Positions 47,925 to 57,120 of a stretch of 64,000 bases of DNA are shown here, one piece after another. The stretch's first letter is position 1, and each line of letters opens with the position of its first letter. Source of the DNA: Diphasiastrum complanatum. Lineage: Eukaryota; Streptophyta; Lycopodiopsida; Lycopodiales; Lycopodiaceae. Location of the stretch: contig CM055109.1 of assembly GCA_029204225.1 (NCBI GenBank), positions 20,640,349 to 20,704,348 on the forward strand, given 5' to 3'. The position numbers were made by a program, and so were the translations under genes. The notes beneath the pieces are model-generated. The model was given only the letters and a program-made list of their open reading frames with translations, was not told where the DNA came from and searched no databases.

Positions 47925-48665
47925 TCAGACAAACCCTCTGATTTTCTGGTAATCATCCATATTTTTAATTTTTAAAATTGCTTCTCGGTACTGCGAGATA
48001 TATTGGATTAGGGACTTGTCCATTACTGCTCTTTCCCAGGCTCTATCAAGTTCATTTTCAGGTAGGAATTCTCTTAGGAAGGTTTCTTCAAAGGCCTTCC
48101 ATGACCGGGGAGTCTGCCCAGTCTCCTGGAGATTTAACCACCATTTATAGGCCATGGGCACTAAGGAAAGACTGGCCTCAATAGCTTGCAAATGGTCAAG
48201 GGTCTGTTTAAGAGCATGAACGTTCTTCCATTTGCTGAGGAAGGTTTGTAGAATGTCTGCATTTCTATCCTTCTCTTCCCCATTAACAGTAGGAGGCTTT
48301 AAATCTTTAAAAACACTGGGGTGAGACCGTAAAGTCTCACCCGAAACTGATGGAAGTGGAGAAGGGGACAACTGAGAAGTGGAGGGAAGGCTTCCTTTCT
48401 CGGAACTCAAAATCAAGCCTTTGAGTTCAGCGAACGAGTCATCCACACTGGAGTTGAAATTGGCTAATGCCAACTTCAGTTCATCCACTTCTGTTATCAA
48501 GTGGAGAAACTGCTCCTTGGTAACCAGTTCGTCGAGTTCTTCCGCGAACTGTTCCTATCCTTCCATTTCCATTGGTTCTTTTCCTATACTATAAGCCAAG
48601 GCTTCTGTTTCAAGCTCATCGATGCCTCTCTCCGGGGGTTGATCAGGTCCCTGAGGAGTGGTCAT
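47925..48665 (-). pseudogene. F1-4 gag
   Basis: Minus-strand ATG at 48665. Same capsid as F1-1 ([20 protein letters not shown]), with a TAG at 48555-48557 where F1-1 has CAG and a TGA at 47925 where F1-1 has CGT. A short deletion of AWEAW-type residues is also seen (ELDRAWERAVMD). Confidence 0.85.
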
Positions 48666-49010
48666 TTTCAGAATTGGAAGAGAGGCACTTTAACTTCTGA
48701 AAAAAAAAGTCAAAAAGACTAATTTACAACTTTACAAGGGAAGGAAAGAAAACTTGGCTCTTTCTGAGAACTGTACTTCCACAGAGACAAACAAGAAAAG
48801 CCCTCTCAGCTCTTCCTCAACTGCTTTCAGACCTGTGGCTCTGAGAAATCTGAATAGGAGGCGGAAAAAATGCAAAAGATCTGAAATTTTTTTGCTATCC
48901 CCCCCTCGCTGATCTACCAGCTTCTATGTTGGTTCTGAAAAAACCAGATTTGAAGCCCAAATCCACTTGCAAATTCTGAAATTTTTGTGGCAACCTGCTC
49001 GCTGATCTGT

Positions 49011-49197
49011 AGGCCCCCCCTGTCCTACTGACAGGGTCCCTAGACTGTGTTAGGCCCGCCATGGCTATGGACCGTGCTGCGGCACACTACTCACACTGTC
49101 TTGCCCTATTGGTCGTGTACGCTGGACATGACCCTGACTGTGGTATCTGACCTATCTGTGTTCTCTAGGGTTCGGCTCTGGTCACGAGCTCGTAACA
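49011..49197 (-). repeat. F1-4 5' LTR, truncated
   Basis: Only the outer ~180 bp remain, differing from the 3' LTR at about 8 positions. The inner half and primer site are missing. Confidence 0.85.
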
Positions 49198-50413
49198 CGG
49201 GCGGAGGCCGAAATGAGGGCTATTACTCAATCTCGGCAAGCACTCCTCAACCCGATGGTCACCCTGGAATACTTTACTGTAGAGAAAAAGGACAGACACC
49301 AGGACGTGGTCTTGGTTTGGCTTGATCGATGGACATCACATTTTTCCATGCACGATCTCCCAAACAACTCCCGGATTGCCACTGCCATTATGTTTTTACG
49401 CGGTAAAGCGTACTCATGGTGGTAGGATTTTAAGGAGCGTGCTACAGTCCCAACTACTTCGGATGATTTCCAAGTAACCTTTAAGACCGCATTTATGCCA
49501 GTCCTTGACGATTTTGAATATTGGGGACGAAACCTTCGAATGTGTACTTACAAGACTTCCAAGGGGCAGCGTCGCAATTTGTCAACCGCATTGACGGAGT
49601 TCTCCTAATTTCATTATATTTTGGGCTTGTCCAAAGAGCATCAGTTAGAGTTCCGTTGTGATCAGCCACAATCCCTTGAGGATGCAATGCGTTTCGCTCA
49701 AATTTTTTATGATACGCCCACAGTAACCCGCAAAGAGCAACAAAAGCCTGAATCCAAGGACAAACCCTCTTGGGGCCCTTCTTTCAAAAAGGTCAAAGAG
49801 AGAGTTGTTGACGAAGCTTCCCCTTTGGGAAAGAAAAAGAAGCGCCCTCGGTTGGAGAGAGTAAACTTTGACAAGGCCAAAAGCGGCTGGTCGTGTTTCT
49901 CCTGCATGGAGAAGGGGCACTTTTCCAAGGACTACCCGAAGAAATGGAAGAAGGGTGGTCGCTCTTTCAAGGCACCAGGTAATTCTTCAATTGATGTATC
50001 CTTTACGAATGCAACTATTTGTAGTAATTGTTGTTTCAATGCTGCAGTGTTTGGACCTCACGACCTCATTCGTATGAATGGGCTCATAGGCAGCCAACCC
50101 GTGAGTATTTTGTTTGTTGACGACGGTTCTACTCATAATTTTATTGATGCTAAATTGGTGCAGAAGCTAGAGCTGGCAACCGCACCAAATGACCGCGAGC
50201 ATGTGGTTAAGATGGCAGCGGATGGGGAGCAACAAGTCTGGGACCAGTTTGTCCCCCACGTACCGTTGAAGATTCAGAACTATGTAGATAGTTTGTCTTT
50301 CCATATTATGAATCTTGATAAGGTAGATTTAATCTTAGGTAAAGAATGGTTTTATGCTAGGAATGAGTTGTTAAAGAAAGATTATGTAACTCATAGTTTA
50401 TCTTTCTTGCATA

Positions 50414-51151
50414 ATGGCTCAATGGTACATCTTAAAAGGCGATGAGCCTGATCTACCTTTTGTAACTGCTCATGAGGCTAATCAATGTTTGTTGGATACT
50501 GAGTATCATTCGTATTTATGTTATTTGAAAGATAAATCTTACATGGATGCTTTTGTTACTCATAATTTCAATGTTGATGTATTGTCTTTCCCTAAAGTGT
50601 CGTCTTTTTCTGATCTTAATTTAGAATCAACACCTAAGGGTATAATCTTTAAAAGACATAGGGAGGAATATAGTGATATATTCCTTGAGCAGTTGCCTAA
50701 GGGTCTCTCCCCCTCACGGAGAGTAGACCATCATATAGATCTCCTTCTCGACAGCTCTCCTGTATCTTTATTTCCTTACAGGATGAGCTCGAAGGAAGAA
50801 GATGAAGTTGCTAGGCAACTTGAGGAGTTATTACGTAAGGGTCATATTCGACCCAATAAGTCCCCTTGGGGAGCTCCTGTATTGTTAACCGGCAAGAAAG
50901 ACAATGGTATTAGTCTTTGTGTCGATTATAAAAAGATTAATAAAATGTCTACTAAGAACCGTTATCCCTTACCTCGGATGGACGACTTAATGGACCGATT
51001 GAATGGTGCTAGATATTTCACCAAATTGGACCCTAGGTCGGGGTACCATCAAATTAGAATCCACAAGGGGGATGTTTCCAAAACTAGTTTTCGTTCTAGG
51101 TATGGCCATTACAAATTTGTAGTTTTACCCTGGCAACCTTCCAATAGATGA
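50414..51151 (+). pseudogene. F2 reverse transcriptase, N-terminal part
   Basis: Reading includes EEYSDIFLEQLPKGLSPSRR, YRMSSKEEDEVARQLEELLR, CVDYKKINKMSTKNRYPLPR and LDPRSGYHQIRIHKGDVSKT. It stops shortly after YKFVVLPW, where a deletion and frame shift remove the conserved FGLTNAPA region. Confidence 0.8.
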
Positions 51152-51970
51152 TGAACAATATTCTTTTCCATATCTAAGAAAGTTTTTGGTGGTATTTTTG
51201 GACGACATTTTGATTTATAGTAAGACTCTTGAGGAGCATGTATCACATTTGCGTACGGTCTTAGATATTCTAAGACAGGCAAAGCTCTATGCTAAGGAGT
51301 CTAAGTGTGAGTTTTTTCAAACAAGACTCAAATACTTGGCACACATCGTTCCCAATCGAGGTCTTGAGATCGATTTCGATAAGGTCCAGAAAGTTCGTGA
51401 TTGGCCTATCCTGAAAACCATAAGGGAAGTTAAATCTTTTTTGGGCTTCACGGGTTTTTTCCATAGATTCATTAAAGATTATGTCTTAATTGCATTACCT
51501 CTAACAAATCTTCTTAAGGGAGTGAAGATTGCCAAAGAAAAACTAAAATGGGTAATAAGAAGAAAGCCGGAAGGCGTTCAAAAATCAGTCCACTTGTTAT
51601 TTGGACCGATGAGAACTTAATGAAAGCTTTGAGGCTTTGAAGATGTTAGTGTCTACCGCCCCTATTTTACACATAGTGGACCCTAGCAAACCTTTCCTGG
51701 GTGACTATGCGGTAGGTGCAATCCTTTACCAGGATGGTAGACCAATGGCTTTTGAAAGCAAGAAGTTGGACCCAGCTTAAAGTAGATATTCTACTAATGA
51801 GAAGGAACTTTTTGATGTCATCCACACGTTAAAGATCTAGAGACATTATTTGTACGGATCTAAATTCGTGGTTATGACGGATCACGAGTCTCTTAAGTTT
51901 ATCTATGATGCCTCAAACCTCAGGGGTCATAAGGCCCGTTAGTCGGAACTCATTCAGGAGTTCGAATTCG
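51152..51970 (+). pseudogene. F2 RT catalytic end and RNase H remnant
   Basis: Resumes in another frame with [20 protein letters not shown] (the RT catalytic DD) and GFTGFFHRFIKDYVLIALPL. The RNase H region that follows (GDYAVGAIL, then MAFESKKLDP and MTDHESLKF) has several stops between 51618 and 51945. Confidence 0.75.
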
Positions 51971-53058
51971 ACATTATGTACCGCCATGGTATGTCGAATT
52001 GTGTCCCTGATGCTTTGAGCCGGATTGGAGAGGTTAATCAGTTATGCCTTGCTGAGTTCCAATCCGAGTTCTATCTTTCTTTGCGAGATCTTTGTCGGAC
52101 CGATACGTTTTTCGGTCGTATTTGGCAAGAAGTCCTGGTAGGAAGCTCTATTGTGAGAAATAATCTTGGAAAGCAGGACTCCAAGAAATCTCACGAAGAG
52201 AAGATACTTGATGAGTATTCCATTAGGAATGGTTTACTTTTCCGTAGAGGTCGAACGATATTGTTAGTGACCGTGATTCCAAGTTCACTAGCAAGTTCTA
52301 GGATCACCTAGAATCCGATGGTCAGACCGAACGTGTCAACTAGTCGATGGAAGATATGCTTCGCATATATGTTTCCAGGCGACAATCAGATTGGGAAAAG
52401 TACCTCCCAATGGTTGAATTCGCATATAATAGTATGAAGCATTCTGCCACTGGATTTAGTCCTTTTATGCTCTTGTATGGCTTTCAGCCTTGTTCCCCTA
52501 CCTCCGTTGGACTCAAAGGACTCAAGGTGCAAGCTGCAGCTGACTTCTTGCAAGATATGCGAAAAATGTTGCAGATGGCTAAGGAAAGCATTAGATCCAG
52601 GATAGTCGCTCTCCTCGAGATTGAGATCGATGATTGGGTGTATCTTAGAATCCCAAAGGACTCTAAGACACTTTGAACGAGGAAATGCCCAAAGTTATCT
52701 CCACGTTATAACGGTCCTTTCAAGATTGTTAACAAGATTGGTAGGACTTCGTATCAACTAGAACTTCTCGTTGGAACTAAGGTCCATCTTGTATTCCATA
52801 TTAGTCGTTTAAAGGAACGACTTGGTGGAAAGGAGAACCTGAATCTAACAGATGATCTAGTGTTATTGGAGGATTTGACTACTTTTGTACCCCATGTACC
52901 GGACAGGATCATGGATACCCGACGTCATCAGCTGAGAAATAGTTTGATTTCTAAACATCTGATTTGTTGGAAAGGTAAGTAAGATGATGAGGACACCTGG
53001 GAGAAGGAAGACGATTTGAGACTTAGATTCCCTGGTTTTCTCCCATAGAAGGAAGTTT
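51971..53058 (+). pseudogene. F2 integrase and chromodomain remnant
   Basis: Reads YRHGMSNCVPDALSRIGEVN, then jumps near 52257 from LLFRRG to the integrase core segment VSDRDSKFTSKF, so the zinc domain and first catalytic aspartate are missing. QTERVN, MEDMLRIYVSRRQSDWEKYL, FAYNSMKHSATGFSPFMLLY and the C-terminal KLSPRYNGPFKIVNKIG follow. A chromodomain-like end (LISKHLICWKGK, then DDEDTWEKEDDLRLRFPGF) lies at about 52940-53045. Many stops. Confidence 0.75.
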
Positions 53059-53073
53059 TTATGGGGGAGGGAA
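53059..53073 (+). other. F2 polypurine tract
   Basis: TTATGGGGGAGGGAA directly before the 3' LTR. Confidence 0.75.
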
Positions 53074-53547
53074 TGTTATGTACCATAATGGTACGCCCTT
53101 CAATGACGGCCTTGCAAGGTGCATGATGCGTTATCAACATGTTTTGGTGCCACGAATAACCATCCTAGGTGTCATGTGTCGTCGGCGAGACCATGCTTGC
53201 GGGACCATGCTTGATGGGACCCACTATGCTATGCCTATATAGTGGTGGGGCTTCCCTTTTGCCATTCACTTAGTTTACCCGGGAGTTGGTGGATGGAGAG
53301 CACGTGCAGTAGCCAGGATGTATCTCCAGGCTAGGAGATGAGTGCTAGGGAGAGCGAAGGACGATGGGTAGTAGTATGGGACGCCAGTTATTGTCGGAGG
53401 CTTAACTAGGCATGAGGATGTCGATAGCTCCAGTGCATGGGGGTGAGTCGGCAGCAACCCTATGGATGGGCAGATACGATGCATCGTCACTGGTATGGGG
53501 TGTGCGTTAACCTTCAAGGCAATCGGAGATCTATGGGAGTTGTAACA
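53074..53547 (+). repeat. F2 3' LTR
   Basis: 474 bp. Clearly the same LTR as 41594-42058 but with numerous substitutions and indels. Followed by CTTAG. Confidence 0.85.
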
Positions 53548-53552
53548 CTTAG

Positions 53553-53766
53553 TGCTGGAGATCTATTGGACCTGTCAGAGGAATCTTCAAGTGTGACCCA
53601 GTTTTTAACTTGAAAGGATACGGGAACTAAACGATTGCAAAATCGTATAGTTACCAAGCATCTAGTTTGATGGAAAGGTCATACAGATGATAATGACTCT
53701 TGGGAACAGGAGGGTAGCCTAAGAAGGAACTTCCCTAGCTTTAGGTTTTGAGGACAGAACTTGAAT
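53553..53766 (+). pseudogene. F3 integrase tail and chromodomain, right of F2
   Basis: Continues the F3 reading after F2 (SAGDLLDLSEESSSVTQF), then a chromodomain-like NRIVTKHLV, WKGHTDDNDSWEQEGSLRRN, FPSF with two stops. A polypurine tract AAGGGGAGGAAGAA (53767-53780) ends the internal region. Confidence 0.7.
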
Positions 53767-53780
53767 AAGGGGAGGAAGAA

Positions 53781-54079
53781 TGTCATGCCCACATACGGAT
53801 TAACGTCAGATTAAATATCCCGTAAGGAGGTTTGCCTCAGCTCGTAGATTAATCATGATTCTAAGGGGTTGGGGCCCTCATGGTATTAAAATCATAATTA
53901 ATGATTTAGAGGCCTAAATTTCTTGATGGTGGATTTGCATGGTGCTAGCAGTGACTTCACAAGGGGAGTGGCTGAGGTGGCCCAATTAGGCTACTGAGGA
54001 GTGGAGAAGCTTTGAAAGCTATAAGTATACCCATAGGCCTCCCAAGCTATGGACCAACAAAGACTCAAATAGGGAGAGA
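53781..54079 (+). repeat. F3 3' LTR, truncated
   Basis: Starts TGTCATGCCCA right after the polypurine tract. It stops about 50 bp short of the expected end, where an inverted LTR of the same family begins. Confidence 0.65.
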
Positions 54080-54448
54080 TGTCACACCAACAACATGTAG
54101 CTACTGTAGCTACCATACACAATATCAAGCTCTCTCCAAAGGAGGCCTGAGGGCATGCTTATTTATACCCACCAAGGCTCCTCCACAACTAGGCATGAAT
54201 TGTCACACCTCACTAGGACACCTTAGTAGCCTAATTGGGTGGCATCAACCACTCCCCCTATGAGTCACTACTAGCACCATGCAAATCCACCATCATAATT
54301 TCTAGACCTTTAAACCATTAAGTATGAATTTAGTACCATGAGGACCCCAGCCCCTCATAGCTATGATTAATTTATGGGTCGAGATAGGCCTACCGATCTT
54401 GTTACAAGAGGACGTTAATCCAAGGTCAGTCCAATCATGGGCATGACA
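54080..54448 (-). repeat. inverted LTR of F3-related family
   Basis: 369 bp; plus-strand ends TGTCACACCAAC...GGCATGACA. Its reverse complement aligns along its length with 53781-54079, so the two form a large imperfect inverted repeat. Confidence 0.7.
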
Positions 54449-54582
54449 CCATTAATTATGAATTTAGTACCATGAGGACCCCAGCCCCTCACAGCTTTAA
54501 TTAATTTATGGGTCAAGATAGGCCTACCAATCTCGTTACAAGAGGACATTAATCCAAGGTCAGTCCATCATGGGCATGACAC
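54313..54582. repeat. ~133-bp tandem duplication at LTR edge
   Basis: About 54313-54449 and 54449-54582 are near-identical (CATTAA(G/T)TATGAATTTAG to CATGGGCATGACAC). The duplicated part is the LTR terminus itself. Confidence 0.8.
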
Positions 54583-54776
54583 CTCTAGTAGCTCTAACTT
54601 CACTCACTTCATTGATAATCTTCCACAGTCCACAATCCTTAGGTGAGAGCTTTTTACTTACCTTTTGTTGAATGTCATGGTAGTTGGGCTAGCTAGCTAG
54701 CAACCGTAGTTGGACTCATTCCATTGCGCACATGTCTATTGTCACTATATGTAGTCTATGTCTTACTAACATATGC

Positions 54777-55170
54777 TCACATTGTATCCTCCAAAATTTG
54801 GTTGACACTATCAATTTGCCTACTATAAGTGCTCAGTACTACCCATCTCGAACTGTGTTTCCAACTTGGCAAACATTGCTCTCCAAAATTTTCTTGTTTG
54901 AGATCATTGTCTAAAACTATGGACATGTAGTCTCTCACTATATTCCGGTTGAACAACTCAGCTACTTGCAAAGTTGTCACTATCCTCTTGGTCGCGATAA
55001 AGTGAGCCATCTTGGTGAACCAATCTACAACTACTCAGATTGAGTTAAAACTAGTTTGAGTTCCAGGAAGTCTAGCAATAAAATCCATAGAGATGCTTTC
55101 TCATCTACCATAGGATATCTCAAGTGAATGAAGTATGCACAACAAGCTCATTGCCAATTGTATCATTACC
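54777..55170 (-). pseudogene. gypsy integrase core relic (target of copia)
   Basis: Minus-strand reading [53 protein letters not shown], then a frame-shifted end with SVNQILEDTM. It holds parts of the integrase core. Orientation matches the inverted LTR at 54080-54448, so both may be one element. The copia element inserted just upstream (55227-55231). Confidence 0.65.
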
Positions 55171-55226
55171 TACTTCTTTGAAACAATCCTAAGACTAGCT
55201 TGGTCAAGTTTCCAAAAGCCTAGTTG

Positions 55227-55231
55227 TTAGG
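55227..55231. other. target site duplication TTAGG (left)
   Basis: Identical to 61053-61057 on the other side of the copia element. Confidence 0.9.
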
Positions 55232-55880
55232 TGTGAAAGATTTCAGATCCTTAAGATCCAATCTACTTGAATGATCTTTGGTTAGAAAGAGAAATACACT
55301 ACCAATTTCACCATTGTAGAAAAAATCAGCATCTACACAATTTGAGATGCAAACACTAATAGAACTTGATTAAACTTGAATGAAATGATTATGTACTGTT
55401 GTTGTCCATACAAAACCAGCAAGCTACTGTATTTCACACGTGTGGATCCAAAAATAGCAAATATAGATCATTCTACACATAGAATTGCAAGCAATCACCA
55501 AGATAGTGCACCAATGGATAATAGAACCCAAGAGAACCATGTATAAGCATGAAATGAGATAGAGAAGAGAGAAGATGACTCTCTCCACGAGTTACATCCT
55601 TTTATAGCAGGTCCAAACCCTATTTGGCCACTTGGCTTTCCCACCAAAATGCTAACCCTACCAATTTTGGGTCTAGATTCAATGTACCCAACTTATTCAA
55701 ATTGAATCTACTCAAACTCGCATTCTATCTTTCCCACACTTTCAAAAAGTGTTTATTCAAATGAAATTTAGACTAATGAACTTTGAAAAGTCAACCTCTA
55801 AGTCTAAAACAAGTTTTGGCCTCAATATGCCAAATATGAAAATATTGCAAAATGTGATGAAACTAGTTGAATCTTTCACA
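55232..55880 (-). repeat. copia 3' LTR
   Basis: 649 bp. On the minus strand a TATA box (TATAAAAGG) lies near 55605-55597, about 275 bp into the LTR, and a CACACGTGTG G-box-like palindrome lies near 55436 downstream of it. Confidence 0.95.
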
Positions 55881-57120
55881 CTCTCTCTTCAACTAGTTTT
55901 AGCATAGACTTTGATAATACTCCAAGTAAAGTCCTATGCTTCATGAACAAGTCTTTTCCCAATGCTTTGGTGAAGATATCAGCTACACATTCCCTTGAAG
56001 ACACATGTTGAAGCTCCACCTCCTTTGCAATGACTCGCTCCCTCACAAAATGATATTGTATCTCAATATGCTTGCTCCTAGCATGAAAGATAGGATTGGA
56101 TGCCATTCTTTGGGCTGATTGATTGTCACAAAAGATGATTGGGCTCTCTGAAAAATCCAGCAAGTGAAGATCCTTGATCATCCTTTTGATCCATATCATC
56201 TCCTTTGTGCAATGTGTAAGAGCTTTGTACTCGGCCTCACTAGATGACAATGAGATGGTGGCTTGTTTCTTTGACATCCATGATATAGCTCCATCACCTA
56301 TGAAAATACAATAAGAACTAATGGATTTCCTATCCATTACATCTCCAGCATAGTCCGAATCTGAAAATCCAAAAAGATGAGGTAATGATCCCTCATACAA
56401 TATGCCAAAATCTCGAGTTCCAATGATGTACCTCAAAACTCGCTTTCCTAGCTTCCAATGCTCCTCACTAGGATCTTGCATGAATTGACTCAATCTTCCA
56501 ACACAATAGCTTAGATCAGGTCTAGTAATGGTTAGATAGATGAGTGAACCAACTAGCTTTCTATAGAGAGTAATGTCCTTGAAGGATCTTTCATTACCTC
56601 TTATAGTAAGCTTTACATGAGACTCCATAGGTGTATCAATAGCTTTTGCATCTACCATATGAAATCTTTCTAGAATAGAATTAGCATACTTCTCTTGACA
56701 AATGAAAGTAGATTGAGAAGATCTAATGACTTCTATTCCTAAAATGTAATGCAAATTACCAAGATCATGCACCTCAAACTCCTTAAGAGCATTTTTGATA
56801 TCCTCCACATCTTGATTGTCTCCACCACTCAAGATGATATCATCCACATAGATTAGCAAGATGGTAACATCATTTCCAGCAAACCTATAATAAAGTGAAT
56901 GATCATACTCACTCATAACAAAGCCTTGAGAGAGTAAAAAAGTGTTAGGCTTAGCATACCAACTCCTTGGTGCTTGCTTAAGGCCATACAAACTCTTTTG
57001 TAGAAGACACACATGATTTGGCTTTGTTGATGAGATGTAGCTCTTGGGTTGCTCCATGTATACTTCCTCCTCAAGATCACCATTCAAGAATGCATTTGAA
57101 ATGTCCATTTGCCATAGATC
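55876..57120 (-). pseudogene. copia RT catalytic part and RNase H
   Basis: Same frame as the upstream part after the single TGA. RT continues with DISNAFLNGDLEEEVYM, KSLYGLKQAPRSWY and the catalytic YVDDIILSG. RNase H follows with FSDSDYAGD, SKKQATISLSSSEAEYKAL, FCDNQSAQRMASNP and HVSSRECVADIFTKAL. The last codons overlap the polypurine tract, and the stop TGA (55876-55878) lies at bases 3-5 of the LTR, an unusually tight end. Confidence 0.92.
55881..55890 (-). other. copia polypurine tract
   Basis: GAAGAGAGAG on the minus strand, abutting the 3' LTR. It also encodes the last residues (EER) of the polyprotein. Confidence 0.85.

Larger units (their letters stand above)
43374..49197 (-). mobile_element. 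Ty3/gypsy chromovirus F1-4 (inside F2)
   Basis: Minus-strand F1 copy flanked by exact duplications CGGGC (43369-43373 and 49198-49202). The 3' LTR is complete. The 5' LTR lost its inner half together with the primer site and part of the leader. It is 5.82 kb, with a degenerate but nearly full-length polyprotein. The surrounding F2 gag reads on across the insertion once one copy of CGGGC is discounted. Confidence 0.93.
43240..50445 (+). pseudogene. F2 gag and protease, split by F1-4
   Basis: ATG 43240 begins METPMDATQAPSPSGAK; after a frame shift the reading runs EMARAINLLQ ... VDMRSKHE to the F1-4 insertion and resumes at 49203 as AEAEMRAITQSRQALLNPM. Capsid motifs follow (IATAIMFLRGKAYSWW; LSKEHQLEFRCDQPQSLEDA). 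A zinc knuckle reads CFSCMEKGHFSKDY, with tyrosine in place of the last cysteine. The protease active site is DDGSTHNFIDA near residues encoded at 50119-50150, and a conserved LILGKEWFY follows. Stops at about 49425 and 49607 and the TGA at 50443-50445 interrupt it. Confidence 0.8.
41594..53547 (+). mobile_element. Ty3/gypsy chromovirus F2 (host of F1-4)
   Basis: Flanked by the 5-bp duplication CTTAG (41589-41593 and 53548-53552). LTRs are 465 and 474 bp with clear divergence, so this is an older insertion. Excluding the nested F1-4 it is about 6.1 kb. It encodes gag, protease, RT, RNase H, integrase and chromodomain, all degenerate. Confidence 0.9.
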
